Assembly: GCF_022569295.1 (NCBI RefSeq)
Contig: NZ_JAKFIA010000001.1
Span: 1,689,001-1,753,000 of the forward strand
DNA: 64,000 bases
Direction of reading: 5' to 3'
Origin: Pedomonas mirosovicensis
GTDB lineage: Bacteria > Pseudomonadota > Alphaproteobacteria > Sphingomonadales > Sphingomonadaceae
Part shown: in pieces, positions 40,939 through 50,283 of the stretch
Numbering within the stretch: the first letter of the stretch is position 1
Layout of the letters: every line of letters begins with the position of its first letter
Program-made: the position numbers and the translations under genes
The notes under the pieces: model-generated
The model's input: only the letters and a program-made list of their open reading frames with translations
Databases searched by the model: none
What the model was told of the DNA's origin: nothing

Positions 40939-42279
40939 TTGTCCAAACAACGGCGTAACAGTTCGTCTGACAAGACTGGAACGGCTCAGTCCGGAAACGG
41001 GCTGGGCCGTGCGCCTTTGCGCGCCCTTGTTCTGCATCCGGAACAGCGCAGTGAAGGGCAGGGTCCCCGCTCGGTCGAGGCCGAGCTGGAAGAGGCCGTT
41101 GGTCTTGCCGAGGCCATTTTCCTCGAGGTCGTGGCCGCCGAAAGCGTGCCCATCCGCCGCGCCCGTCCTGCAACCCTGTTCGGGCCGGGGCAGGTGGAGC
41201 AGTTGGCGGCTCTCGTGAAGGAGAGGGAGGTCGGCCTCGTCGTCATCAATGGCGCTGTGTCTCCGGTTCAGCAGCGCAACCTCGAGAAATCGTTCGGCTG
41301 CAAGGTCATCGATCGCACCGGCCTGGTGCTCGAAATCTTCGGTGAGCGGGCCCACACCCGCGAAGGCGCGCTCCAGGTGGAGCTGGCGCACCTTATGTAC
41401 CAGCAGAGCCGCCTGGTCCGCACCTGGACCCACCTTGAGCGTCAGCGCGGCGGCTTCGGCTTTCTTGGCGGCCCTGGTGAAACTCAGATTGAGACCGACC
41501 GCCGCCTGATCCGCGATCGCATCGCCAAACTGCGCCGCGAGCTGGAGGATGTGCGCCGCACCCGCACCCTGCATCGCCAGCGCCGCCAGAAGGCGCCCTA
41601 TCCGGTGGTCGCGCTGGTGGGCTACACCAACGCGGGCAAGTCCACGCTGTTCAACCGCATGGCGGGCGCGTCCGTCATGGCGGAGAACCTGCTGTTCGCC
41701 ACCCTTGATCCCACCATGCGGGCGATCAAGGTGGGGCGGGAGGACAAGGTGATCCTCTCCGACACGGTGGGCTTCATCTCCAACCTGCCGACCCAGCTCG
41801 TCGCAGCCTTCCGGGCCACGCTGGAAGAAGTGGTGGAGGCGGATATCGTGCTGCACGTGCGCGACATCTCCCACCCGGACACCGAGGCCCAGAAGCAGGA
41901 TGTAATGTCCGTTCTCGATGAGATGGGCGTGCTGGAGGATGGCGGGCCGGTCATCGTGGAAATCCTCAACAAGGTCGACCAGTTGCCGCCCGAGGCCCGT
42001 GCTTCGGTCGAAGGGCTGGCGGCGCGGGACGACAATGTTCTGGCCGTCAGCGCCTTGACCGGAGAAGGGGTGGACACTCTGCTCGCCCGTCTTGGCGACT
42101 ACCTCTATGCCCACGCCCGGCTTTACGACATGGACCTCGATGTTAGCGACGGCCGCCGCCTCGCATGGCTCTACAACAATGGCGATGTGCTGGAGCGCCG
42201 GGACGAGGGCGAGACGGTCCACGTCCGCGTGCGCCTCACGCCCCAGCAGTACGGGCGCTATCAAGAGCTTGCGGGGTAG
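40939..42279 (+). CDS. hflX: Ribosome-associated GTPase HflX
   Basis: 446 residues. The N-terminal HflX domain includes ARPATLFGPGQVEQL and VINGAVSPVQQRNLEK, followed by RGGFGFLGGPGETQIETDRR, and the G domain has GYTNAGKSTLFN (G1), DTVGF (G3) and NKVD (G4). It binds the ribosome and splits stalled or hibernating ribosomes. The TTG start at 40939 is 8 bases after hfq. Ends at repeat pair H. Confidence 0.94.
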   Translation: MSKQRRNSSSDKTGTAQSGNGLGRAPLRALVLHPEQRSEGQGPRSVEAELEEAVGLAEAIFLEVVAAESVPIRRARPATLFGPGQVEQLAALVKEREVGLVVINGAVSPVQQRNLEKSFGCKVIDRTGLVLEIFGERAHTREGALQVELAHLMYQQSRLVRTWTHLERQRGGFGFLGGPGETQIETDRRLIRDRIAKLRRELEDVRRTRTLHRQRRQKAPYPVVALVGYTNAGKSTLFNRMAGASVMAENLLFATLDPTMRAIKVGREDKVILSDTVGFISNLPTQLVAAFRATLEEVVEADIVLHVRDISHPDTEAQKQDVMSVLDEMGVLEDGGPVIVEILNKVDQLPPEARASVEGLAARDDNVLAVSALTGEGVDTLLARLGDYLYAHARLYDMDLDVSDGRRLAWLYNNGDVLERRDEGETVHVRVRLTPQQYGRYQELAG

Positions 42280-42283
42280 TTTA

Positions 42284-42375
42284 CGCAGGGGTCTCGGACC
42301 CCTGCGTCCTTTCATTTTAGGGACGCACCTAGGCTTTTTAAACGAGCGGTAGTGCAGAGGGGCTGCGCCCCCTGA
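42284..42375. repeat. REPIN-like inverted pair H (short)
   Basis: The left hairpin CGCAGGGGT-CTCGG-ACCCCTGCG (42284-42306) is followed by TCCTTTCATTTTAGGGACGC. The right hairpin CAGAGGGGC-TGC-GCCCCCTG lies at about 42354-42374. Only about 50 bases separate them, so this is the most compact pair, located between the convergent genes hflX and mazG. Confidence 0.65.
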
Positions 42376-42397
42376 AAAGCGCAACAAAAGCAAAATA

Positions 42398-43240
42398 CTA
42401 AGACTGCTTTTTCACCTTTTGCCACAGCACTTCCATGGCATCCAGATCCAGCTTGGAGAAGCCTTCGCCGGCCGTGTGCTCCATGGCGCGGAAGCGGCTT
42501 TCGAACTTGTGGGTTGCCCGGCGCAGGGCGCCTTCCGCATCAATATCCAGCTTGCGGGCGAGGTTGACGACGGCGAACAGCAGGTCGCCCACTTCATCCT
42601 CAACCCGGTCGGCGTTGCCCGTAGAGACGGCCTCGCGCACTTCCTCCAGTTCTTCCTCGATCTTGGGCACCACATCCTCGGCGGCGCGCCAGTCGAAGCC
42701 CACGCGCGCGGCGCGAGCCTGGATTTTCTGGGCGCGGAGCAGGGCGGGTAGGGCGGTTGCCACCCCATCGAGGGCGCTGTGCGGCTCCGGCCCCTTAGCG
42801 GCCTTGCCGGCCCGCTCGCGCGCTTTCAACTCTTCCCAGGCCCGGGTCTGCTCCTCGGCGGTCTTGACGGTAGCGTCACCGAACACATGAGGATGACGGC
42901 GGATCATCTTGGCATTGATAGCTTCGGCCACGCTTCCTATATCAAAGGAGCCTTCTTCCTCCGCCATTCGGGCGTGATAAACCACCTGAAGAAGCAAATC
43001 GCCCAATTCCTCGCGCAGGGCAGACCGGTCTCCAAGGCGAATGGCCTCGGCGACTTCGTAGGCCTCTTCGAGGGTGTAAGGCGCGATGGTCTCGAAGGTC
43101 TGTTCCAGATCCCAGGGACATCCGCTTTCAGGGTCGCGCAGGGTGGCCATTATCTCGACCAGGCGGGCGAAGGTTTCTGCGGCTTTGGCTCGTTGTTCCG
43201 GCAGCGGTGAAGCGTTCAAACCTTCGGACATGCAGTTCAT
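42398..43240 (-). CDS. mazG: Nucleoside triphosphate pyrophosphohydrolase MazG
   Basis: 280 residues with two MazG domains: DPESGCPWDLEQTFETIAPYTLEEAYEV with EELGDLLLQVV, and a second with KIEEELEEVREAV and VEDEVGDLLFAVVNLARKL. The EExxE...ExxD acidic sets bind magnesium. It hydrolyses NTPs, including ppGpp precursors, in house-cleaning. ATG at 43240 or 43231. Confidence 0.94.
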   Translation of the reverse strand: MNCMSEGLNASPLPEQRAKAAETFARLVEIMATLRDPESGCPWDLEQTFETIAPYTLEEAYEVAEAIRLGDRSALREELGDLLLQVVYHARMAEEEGSFDIGSVAEAINAKMIRRHPHVFGDATVKTAEEQTRAWEELKARERAGKAAKGPEPHSALDGVATALPALLRAQKIQARAARVGFDWRAAEDVVPKIEEELEEVREAVSTGNADRVEDEVGDLLFAVVNLARKLDIDAEGALRRATHKFESRFRAMEHTAGEGFSKLDLDAMEVLWQKVKKQS

Positions 43241-43309
43241 CCCATGTTCAGGGTATATAGGCGAAAAAGGCTTTAATGCACCAAGGCGTGCGTCAGCAAG
43301 GAGACAGCG

Positions 43310-43567
43310 ATGGCTTGGACCTCAACGCGATTGGCCGTTTTGGGAGCGATTCTGCTGGCATCCATCGTGTCGGTGATCGCTGTCGGCCAGCGTGAACTGT
43401 CCAGGAGCAAGCCCGCGATGGCCGAGCTGAGCCTGGCGGCTTATCCCGACAACAGCATGCTGACACCGGCCGGCTACCGTCATCAGGACCATATGAAGTC
43501 CGCTTTGATCTACGAACGTCGGGCTCTGGCCCGGTTGGGCCTTGAGCCGCATTTCGCGCGGCTTTAA
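43310..43567 (+). CDS. Hypothetical 85-residue membrane-anchored protein
   Basis: AAGGAG precedes the ATG. Residues about 6-26 (RLAVLGAILLASIVSVIAVG) form a membrane helix or signal anchor, and the remainder (ELSRSKPAMAELSLAAYPDN) is a short periplasmic domain with YRHQDHMKSALIYERRAL. No family recognised. Divergent from mazG. Confidence 0.6.
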   Translation: MAWTSTRLAVLGAILLASIVSVIAVGQRELSRSKPAMAELSLAAYPDNSMLTPAGYRHQDHMKSALIYERRALARLGLEPHFARL

Positions 43568-43670
43568 TCGGCGTGGCATAAGGGCAGAGATCCGAATTTC
43601 CTAAATTTCCTCAGCCAAGGGTTCCATTCCCGGCCTTGATGAGAAGCCAGCAAGAACTCTTCCATTTCCT

Positions 43671-44114
43671 TCACTTTTCCTGAGCAGGCGTGGGCCTGGC
43701 TCGAGACCGGGCATGACGCCACCATGCGTCAATGGACCATGCACCAGGGCCGAAGGCGGCCAGCAGCAGAAAGCCGCCCGCAATCGCAAGATTCTTGTTG
43801 AAATTGATCATCTGCGCCTGATCGGATGGCACAAGGTGAAACAACACGGCCGTGGCGATGGCGAAAGCGGCCATGCCAAGGCCAGCCAAACGCGACAGGA
43901 GACCGAAGGCCACAGCCAGGCCGCCACCAATCTCGACGCAGATGACCAGCGGCAGCAATGCGCTTGGCACGCCCTGGGTTTCCATGGTCTGGCTCGTGGC
44001 CGCATAGGTGGCGATCTTCGACCATCCGGAGGTAATGAAGATGTAAGCCAGCAGCAGCCGACCGATGAGCGCCAGGGCTGGCTCAAGTCGGGTAAGGCCA
44101 TGGGCGTCGGTCAT
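43671..44114 (-). CDS. DoxX family membrane protein
   Basis: 147 residues with four membrane helices: ALIGRLLLAYIFITSGWSKI, LLPLVICVEIGGGLAVAFGL, AGLGMAAFAIATAVLFHL and LAIAGGFLLLAAFGPGAWS. The F-I-x-S-G-W-x-K-I motif and H-x-x-x-x-D-Q pattern are typical DoxX. Function of such small DoxX proteins is mostly unknown, with links to redox metabolism. The ATG at 44114 follows GGAG. Confidence 0.85.
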   Translation of the reverse strand: MTDAHGLTRLEPALALIGRLLLAYIFITSGWSKIATYAATSQTMETQGVPSALLPLVICVEIGGGLAVAFGLLSRLAGLGMAAFAIATAVLFHLVPSDQAQMINFNKNLAIAGGFLLLAAFGPGAWSIDAWWRHARSRARPTPAQEK

Positions 44115-44362
44115 GGTCAGGCTCCGGGAGTTATTGGGCATCACGCGCAACGGCGGGCGATCGACACCATGGCTGGGAAATCCGGTCCGCAGGAAAGGTT
44201 CCTCACGTTGCAGTGAAGCCCAATCGAAAGACGCATAATCTATGTTATGTTAAATATCGTCCATGGGAAGGCTGCCGAGCCCCCCATTTCCGTGCCATTC
44301 CGGATTGCCGCGGATGGTGCCGTTTGCCATGATCGGCCGTCATCGACCTGCCGGAATGACGT

Positions 44363-44809
44363 ATGACTGTTTCTCCGCCTTCGGCCCACGAGCGAACGCT
44401 GCACTTTGATACCGAGGCGCTTTCCGCCTTTCTCGATCAAGCCTTTTCGCCAAAGGCGCGTGGACTTCTCGGGGCCGTCGAACTGGTCGAGCTGGATCAC
44501 GTCCGTATGAGGCTGGACCCCAGGCCTTCCATGCTTCGCCCGGGTGGCGTTGTTTCAGGCCCGGCCATGATGGGTCTGGTGGATGTTGCCGCCTATGCCG
44601 TGATCCTGGCCCATATCGGCCCTGTGGCCATGGCTATGACCAACACCCTCACCATCAACTTCCTGCGCGTCTGCCGTATGGAGCCTGTGTATGCCGATGC
44701 CCGGTTGCTTAAGCTGGGCCGTCGCCTGGCCTCGGTCGACGTCCGCCTCTGGCAAGGCTCGGAAGACCGGTTGGTAGCACAGGCGACGGTCGGTTACGCA
44801 TTGCCCTAG
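44363..44809 (+). CDS. PaaI-family hotdog-fold thioesterase
   Basis: 148 residues. LRPGGVVSGPAMMGLVDVAA holds the conserved glycine and active-site Asp region, followed by TNTLTINFLRVCRMEPVYADARLLKLGRR-type strands. Likely hydrolyses a small acyl-CoA. Its stop overlaps the convergent mipA-type stop by 4 bases. Substrate unknown. Confidence 0.83.
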   Translation: MTVSPPSAHERTLHFDTEALSAFLDQAFSPKARGLLGAVELVELDHVRMRLDPRPSMLRPGGVVSGPAMMGLVDVAAYAVILAHIGPVAMAMTNTLTINFLRVCRMEPVYADARLLKLGRRLASVDVRLWQGSEDRLVAQATVGYALP

Positions 44810-45603
44810 AATCGATAGCCCACGCCCACGACCATGGCCGGCTGCCACTTGTGCTCATTGATCGGGCTATCGGCCGCATCTCCAAGATATCGGGTCAGCA
44901 CGGCAGTGGCGTTGAGGTGCCAATGGCGGTTCAGCGCGACAAGCCCGGTCAACGACATGGAAACGTCCTTCAGTCCGCTATCAGCGTCGAATGCTGGCAG
45001 GCCTGAACGGGCGGATTGCTCGGCGCTGATGCCGAAGTACCGCTGCGTATGCTTGTTGCTGGCCCAGGTTGCCGAAACGGCTGGAATCAGCATCATCTGC
45101 TTGCTGGGCTTGAACTGGTAGTTCGCCGTGACATCGACCAGCGTGCCATCCGTGCCGCCGAAGCTGCGGGTGAGGCCGGCAGTCAGGGCCATGTTGTCGA
45201 TGGGCCGATAGCGGGCGAATACCCGGCCGCCCACTGCATCCTTCACCTTTCCAAGGCCTTCCGGCGAATCCTTAGCCCGGCGCCCACGCACGAACACCGC
45301 GCCCGCGCCGACGTCGATCTTGTCCGTTTCCAAGAGGAAAGCGCCGAAGCCGTCGCGGAAGTTGGCGAAGAACGACTTGTAACGCAGGTCGAACATCGGC
45401 AGCGGCAGTATACGATAGTCGTCCGAGCCCTCGTAGTCCGGTACGGCTGCGATGCCGACGCCAACCATCCCGGAAAGTTCGTCCGACTTATCTTCGGCAA
45501 GTGCCGGAGCCGCGCCGATGGCAAGCCCGGCCGCCAGCGCCAGAGCGGCCACCCTGACGCAGCTGGGCACATGAACCTTGGCCTGAACCTTGGGATGCAA
45601 CAT
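44806..45603 (-). CDS. MipA/OmpV family outer-membrane protein
   Basis: 265 residues with a signal peptide (ALALAAGLAIGAAPALAED) and a beta-barrel pattern ending in the C-terminal aromatic GVGYRF. VGVGIAAVPDYEGSDDYRIL is the family hallmark near the mature N-terminus. MipA/OmpV proteins are envelope proteins; some scaffold murein enzymes. The ATG at 45603 follows AAAGGGAAA; a start 14 codons earlier is less likely. Confidence 0.86.
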   Translation of the reverse strand: MLHPKVQAKVHVPSCVRVAALALAAGLAIGAAPALAEDKSDELSGMVGVGIAAVPDYEGSDDYRILPLPMFDLRYKSFFANFRDGFGAFLLETDKIDVGAGAVFVRGRRAKDSPEGLGKVKDAVGGRVFARYRPIDNMALTAGLTRSFGGTDGTLVDVTANYQFKPSKQMMLIPAVSATWASNKHTQRYFGISAEQSARSGLPAFDADSGLKDVSMSLTGLVALNRHWHLNATAVLTRYLGDAADSPINEHKWQPAMVVGVGYRF

Positions 45604-45770
45604 GGAATTTCCCTTTAGCTGGAAAAGATACAGCATAACCCTCACGGTTCGCTAACGCGTTTCGGGTTTATATTGATCCATTGCGGAAATAGTATAGCGC
45701 CCGCTTGGCCACCCTTGCCTGAATGTCGGAAAGACTTGCCGATTTCAATGGTTTACTCGCCATTGATGCC

Positions 45771-45787
45771 GGAGGGGTGCCCCCTCC
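45771..45787. terminator. Hairpin before MBL-fold gene end
   Basis: GGAGGGG-TGC-CCCCTCC, a perfect 7-bp stem in the 223-base gap between mipA and the MBL-fold gene. It lacks the conserved repeat flank, so I treat it as a possible terminator. Confidence 0.4.
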
Positions 45788-45826
45788 TCTTCCATGCATC
45801 ACGGTGCCAGATGCCGCTGGGACAGC

Positions 45827-46585
45827 TTACAGCTCAACTTCCATACCGTCGTAGCCGGGCTCGACATGGAGCGGCAGGCGGGCCTTCAGTTCGTCGTAGT
45901 CCAGTTCCCAGTTCATGTGGGTCAGGATGGCCCGCTTCGGCTTGAACTTGTCGATCCACTGGAGGGTCTGGCCGAGATGCGGGTGCGTCGGGTGCGGATC
46001 ATAGCGCAGGGCATCGACGATCCACAGGTCCAGATCATAGAGGTATTGTTCGGACTGGGCCGGAATCGCATTCAAATCCGTCGTATAGGCGAGCTTGCCA
46101 AAGCGGTAGCCGATCGAGGTGATGCCGCCGTGAACAAGCGGGAACGGTTGTACCGTCACCGGGCCGATGGCGAGCGGGCTTTGTTCGTCAATCACATGCA
46201 GGTTGGCAATGGCCGGGTAATCTTTGAAGCCCGTGAAGATATAGCCGAAGCGCTGGCTGAGGGTGGTGGCTGTCGCCTCATTGGCATAGCACTCAAGGGG
46301 CCGGCGGTTGGAGTGGTAGAGGCCGCGCAGATCGTCGATGCCGTGGGTGTGGTCTGCGTGATCGTGGGTGTAGAGCACCGCATCGAGCTTCTTCACCTCC
46401 GCGTCCAGCAGCTGCTCGCGCAGGTCCGGCGAGGTGTCCACGAGGATCTTGGTGCCCTGATCCTCTACCAGGATGGAAACGCGGCGGCGGCGGTTCTTCG
46501 GGTTCTTCGGGTCGCAGCGCCCCCACAGGTTGCCCACCCTCGGAACGCCGCCCGACGTACCGCACCCTAGAATACGAACCTTCAT
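45827..46585 (-). CDS. MBL-fold metallohydrolase (PhnP-like)
   Basis: 252 residues. ILGCGTSGGVPRVGNLWGRC and YTHDHADHTHGIDDLR (metal-binding HxHxDH) place it in the metallo-beta-lactamase fold near PhnP, which cleaves cyclic phosphodiesters. LVDTSPDLREQLL and LTHMNWELDYDEL are also conserved. Stands downstream of the tatD cluster on the same strand, separated by repeat pair I. The natural substrate is unknown. Confidence 0.88.
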   Translation of the reverse strand: MKVRILGCGTSGGVPRVGNLWGRCDPKNPKNRRRRVSILVEDQGTKILVDTSPDLREQLLDAEVKKLDAVLYTHDHADHTHGIDDLRGLYHSNRRPLECYANEATATTLSQRFGYIFTGFKDYPAIANLHVIDEQSPLAIGPVTVQPFPLVHGGITSIGYRFGKLAYTTDLNAIPAQSEQYLYDLDLWIVDALRYDPHPTHPHLGQTLQWIDKFKPKRAILTHMNWELDYDELKARLPLHVEPGYDGMEVEL

Positions 46586-46668
46586 AAGCCTCTACCTCGT
46601 GTCATGCCCGGCGTGCCGCTCTTATCGCAACGCATGGAGTGCAGGATAGCCTTCGGCTTTGGTTTTTC

Positions 46669-46835
46669 GCAGGGGATTTCAATCCCCTGCACCCCTGATC
46701 TTTCATGGCTGTGTGCGGCACAACCGGCTCGGCCGTATCTGCACTGGAAATCTCAATGGGCCGCAACCGTTATAAAGCGTGCGGCCCTTTTAAACGAACG
46801 GGAGGTTGCCAAGAGGGGTAAGCCCCTCTTGGCAA
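46669..46835. repeat. REPIN-like inverted pair I
   Basis: The left hairpin GCAGGGGAT-TTCA-ATCCCCTGC (46669-46690) is followed by ACCCCTGATCTTTCATGG. The right hairpin TTGCCAAGAGGGG-TAAG-CCCCTCTTGGCAA (46806-46835) is followed on the minus strand by CCTCCCGTTCGTTTAAAAGG then GCCGCACGC, close to pair E. The pair fills the gap between tatD and the MBL-fold gene, both on the minus strand, so it is not limited to convergent gaps. Confidence 0.75.
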
Positions 46836-46856
46836 AAATCCAATTTAAAAAATAAC

Positions 46857-47636
46857 TTAGCTCGCCTTGCTGAACAGGCGGAAGAAGTTGGCCGTGGTGG
46901 CCTGCGCCAGTTCGTCCACCGTCTGCCCGCGCAGGTCCGCGAGGAAATTGGCAGTGTGAGTGACGTAGGACGGCTCGCATGGCTTGCCGCGCATGGGCAC
47001 GGGCGCGAGGAACGGGCTGTCGGTTTCGATCAGCAGCCGGTCCTGCGGAATGATCTTCGCCGTCTCCTGCAAGTCCTTGGCGTTCTTGAAGGTTACGATG
47101 CCAGAGATGGAGATGTAAAAGCCCAGCTCCAGCGCGATCTCGCCAAACGCCTGGCTCGCGGTGAAGCAGTGGATGACACCGGGGAAGGCCCCCTTCTCCA
47201 TTTCCTCACGCAGGATGTTGGCGGTGTCCTCCTCCGCATCGCGGGTGTGGACGATCAGCGGCAGGCCGGTCTCTCGGCTGGCGGCAATGTGGGCGCGGAA
47301 GCTGGTGATCTGCTGTTCGCGTGGGCTGTGGTCGTAGTAGTAGTCCAGCCCGGTCTCGCCGATGCCGATGACCTTGGGGTGGTCGCTCGCCGTTACCAGC
47401 CGCTCCGTGTCTACGTCCGGGTGGGTTTCGGCCTCGTGCGGGTGGATGCCGACGCTGGCGAACACGTCTGCCTCCTGCTCGGCAAGGCCCACCACCTCGG
47501 CCCATTCATGCGCCTTGGTGGAGATGTTGAGAAAGCGCCCGATACCGGCGGCGCGCGCCCGCGCCAGCACGCCGGACACATCTTCCCGCAAGCCCTTGTA
47601 GTTCAGGTGGCAGTGGCTATCGACCAGCATCAGCAC
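46857..47636 (-). CDS. tatD: TatD family metal-dependent hydrolase
   Basis: 259 residues. VDSHCHLNYKGL (HxH metal site), IGIGETGLDYYYDHSP, LPLIVHTRDAEEDT and IETDSPFLAPVP are the TatD-family landmarks. These TIM-barrel enzymes have DNase/exonuclease activity. Directly downstream of metG (13 bases), a conserved arrangement. Confidence 0.94.
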   Translation of the reverse strand: MLMLVDSHCHLNYKGLREDVSGVLARARAAGIGRFLNISTKAHEWAEVVGLAEQEADVFASVGIHPHEAETHPDVDTERLVTASDHPKVIGIGETGLDYYYDHSPREQQITSFRAHIAASRETGLPLIVHTRDAEEDTANILREEMEKGAFPGVIHCFTASQAFGEIALELGFYISISGIVTFKNAKDLQETAKIIPQDRLLIETDSPFLAPVPMRGKPCEPSYVTHTANFLADLRGQTVDELAQATTANFFRLFSKAS

Positions 47637-47649
47637 GCCCTACTCCGTT

Positions 47650-49242
47650 TTACGCCTTCTTCGCTTCCGCCTCGCCGTCCTCGGCGGGCAGCTCCAGCCT
47701 CGGGAAGATGGGGCTTGGCGGGCTCAGGGTAAAGCCGCTGTCCTTGTGGCGTTGATACCAGGCGGCGTCGTCCAGCGCGGCGAAGCTGCGCTCGCCTTCC
47801 GGAATGCCGAGCGTCTCCAGCAGCTTGGCCATGGATGCTGGCACCACCGGTTGAATGGCGATGGCAAGGTCGTGGATGGCCTTCACCAGCACCGCCAGCA
47901 CCGCTTCCATGCGGGCCGGGTCGGTTTTCCGCAGCGCCCACGGGGCCTGGTGATCGATGTACTGATTGCAGGCGAACACGCCGCGCATCCATGCTTCGAT
48001 GCCTTGGGAAAGCTCAAACTTCTCAAAACGTTCGATGAGTTCGCGGGTGGCGGACTTCACCTCACCCAGCAGCGCCTCATCCTCGGCATTGCTCCCCTCG
48101 CCCACACTTGGCAGCGTGCCGCCCAGGTTCTTGGCGATGAAGGAGAGCGTGCGCTGGGCAAGATTGCCAAAGCTGTTGGCCAGCTCGGCGTTCGCGCGGG
48201 CAACAATGGCTTCGTGGCTGTAGCTGCCATCCTGTCCAAACGGCACCTCGCGCAGGAAGAAGTAGCGCACCGGGTCGATGCCGTAGAGGTCGGCCAGCCC
48301 ATTGGGGTCGATGACGTTGCCTACCGACTTGGACATTTTCTCGCCGCGGTTGAACAGGAAGCCATGGCAGAAGATTTGGCGGGGCAGCGGCAGGTTGGCG
48401 GACATAAGGAACGCAGGCCAGTAAACGGCGTGGAAGCGCACGATGTCCTTGCCGATCACATGCACGTCGGCGGGCCAGAACTTCCGGAAAGATTTAGAGT
48501 CTACAGCAGGATAGCCGACGCCAGTCATGTAGTTGGTGAGCGCATCCACCCACACGTACATCACGTGGCCCTCGGCCCCCGGCACCGGGATGCCCCAGTT
48601 GAAGCTGGTGCGGCTGATGGAAAGGTCCTTCAGCCCGCCCTTGACGAAGCTCAGCACCTCGTTGCGGCGGCTCTCGGGGCGGATGAAGTCCGGATTGGCC
48701 TCGTAGTGGGCCAGCAACCGGTCCTGATATTTGCTGAGGCGGAAGAAGTAGCTCTCCTCCACTGTCCACTCAACCGGCGTGCCCTGTGGGGAGAGTTTGG
48801 TGCCGTCTTCCTGCGTGGTCAGCTCGCTTTCGTCGTAGAAGGCTTCGTCCCGCACCGAGTACCAGCCCTCGTAGCGGTCGAGGTAGATATCGCCCGCCGC
48901 TTCCATCGCCTTCCAGATCGCCTGGCTCGCCTCATAGTGGGCGGGCTCGCTGGTGCGGATGAACCGGTCGTAGGAAATATCGAAGCGGTCATCCATGGCC
49001 TGGAACATCGGGGCCATCTTGTCTGCCATCTCGCGGGCTGTGAGGCCATGCTTGCGGCCGGTCTGTTCCATTTTCAGGCCGTGCTCGTCCGTGCCAGTCA
49101 GGAAGAACACGTCCTCGCCCATCAGCCGGTGAAACCGGGCGATGACATCGGAGGCGATCGCCTCATAGGCGTGGCCGATGTGCGGCGCGCCGTTGGGATA
49201 GGCAATGGCTGTGGTGATGTAGAAGCGGTTGCGGTCGGCCAT
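47650..49242 (-). CDS. metG: Methionyl-tRNA synthetase
   Basis: 530 residues. TTAIAYPNGAPHIGHAYEAI carries the HIGH motif, FLTGTDEHGLKMEQT follows, and GEKMSKSVGN is the KMSKS loop. The cysteines of a zinc knuckle are absent, as in the shorter class of bacterial enzymes. It attaches methionine to tRNA. holB ends 3 bases before its start and tatD follows. Confidence 0.96.
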   Translation of the reverse strand: MADRNRFYITTAIAYPNGAPHIGHAYEAIASDVIARFHRLMGEDVFFLTGTDEHGLKMEQTGRKHGLTAREMADKMAPMFQAMDDRFDISYDRFIRTSEPAHYEASQAIWKAMEAAGDIYLDRYEGWYSVRDEAFYDESELTTQEDGTKLSPQGTPVEWTVEESYFFRLSKYQDRLLAHYEANPDFIRPESRRNEVLSFVKGGLKDLSISRTSFNWGIPVPGAEGHVMYVWVDALTNYMTGVGYPAVDSKSFRKFWPADVHVIGKDIVRFHAVYWPAFLMSANLPLPRQIFCHGFLFNRGEKMSKSVGNVIDPNGLADLYGIDPVRYFFLREVPFGQDGSYSHEAIVARANAELANSFGNLAQRTLSFIAKNLGGTLPSVGEGSNAEDEALLGEVKSATRELIERFEKFELSQGIEAWMRGVFACNQYIDHQAPWALRKTDPARMEAVLAVLVKAIHDLAIAIQPVVPASMAKLLETLGIPEGERSFAALDDAAWYQRHKDSGFTLSPPSPIFPRLELPAEDGEAEAKKA

Positions 49243-49245
49243 GGC

Positions 49246-50283
49246 TCACACAAGATTCGAGGAACGGACAGACGCCATCGCGACGATCCGTGACAGCTCG
49301 AACACCACGGATTTGGGATCGAGCGCCAGAGGGACCGCTGCGCCGGCAAGATCGCGTGCCTTCTCCCACAGCGACACGATACGCGCAAGATCGGCCGTCT
49401 CCGCTTCCTCCGCTAAGGTAGCGAGCCGCTCGGGCACCAATTCCAGAAACGCCTCGTATCGGGATTGCATCGCGGCGGCGGAAAGCACTCCGGCCAGTTC
49501 CATCGCCAGCGCGCCGCTCGGGTCGCCCGTGCGGACCAGGAGGTCCAGCGCCTTCTCCAGCCCCTGGATATCGAGCCCTGCGAAGCGCAGAGCCCGGCCG
49601 GGGCACCCCTGCGCGATCGGCACCAGTTGCTCGATCTCGGCTGAGGTAAGTTCGGGCCGCACGCTCTGCAGCGCGGCGTGAACACTGGCCGCTTCCAGCG
49701 GGGCGAGCACCAGCCGGCGACAGCGGGAGCGGATGGTGGGCAACAGGCGGCCCGGCGCATGACTGACCAGCACGAACAGGGTTCGCACCGGCGGCTCCTC
49801 CAGCATCTTAAGGAGGGCGTTGGCGGCGGCCCGGTTCATGTCGTCCGCCGCATCCACGATGACAACGCGCCAGCCGCCGTCCGCCGGCGTCGTGCCGAGG
49901 AATGGAATGAGCGCGCGCACCTGATCGACGCCGATCTCCTTGGCCAGCTTGCCCTTGTCGTTCTCGGCGCGCTCCAGCACCTTGAGGCCCGGGTGACTGC
50001 CGGCTGCCATGAGGCGCGCGGCGTGGTGTTCGGGGTCCACCTCCAGGCTCTTCGGCCCTGCGCCCCCGAACAGGCCGTCCGCCTCCCCCGCCCCGCCGCC
50101 CGAAAGCACGAACCGGGCGATGCGGTAGGCCAGCGTCGCCTTGCCGACGCCGCGCGGGCCGGTCAGCAACCAGGCGTGGTGCAGGCGGCCGGTGCTCCAG
50201 GCATCCAGAAAGCTCCGCTCGGATGCAGCATGGCCGAACAGGTTCGGATTGGTCATCGGGGTTACAGGGCTGTCGTCGCTCAC
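49246..50283 (-). CDS. holB: DNA polymerase III delta' subunit
   Basis: 345 residues. HAWLLTGPRGVGKATLAYRIARF contains the P-loop (GPRGVGKAT), followed by VVIVDAADDMNRAAANALLKMLEEPP and the sensor region IRSRCRRL (SRC motif). Clamp-loader subunit of the replicase. GTG start overlapping the tmk stop (GTGA), the usual tmk-holB pairing. Confidence 0.94.
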   Translation of the reverse strand: MSDDSPVTPMTNPNLFGHAASERSFLDAWSTGRLHHAWLLTGPRGVGKATLAYRIARFVLSGGGAGEADGLFGGAGPKSLEVDPEHHAARLMAAGSHPGLKVLERAENDKGKLAKEIGVDQVRALIPFLGTTPADGGWRVVIVDAADDMNRAAANALLKMLEEPPVRTLFVLVSHAPGRLLPTIRSRCRRLVLAPLEAASVHAALQSVRPELTSAEIEQLVPIAQGCPGRALRFAGLDIQGLEKALDLLVRTGDPSGALAMELAGVLSAAAMQSRYEAFLELVPERLATLAEEAETADLARIVSLWEKARDLAGAAVPLALDPKSVVFELSRIVAMASVRSSNLV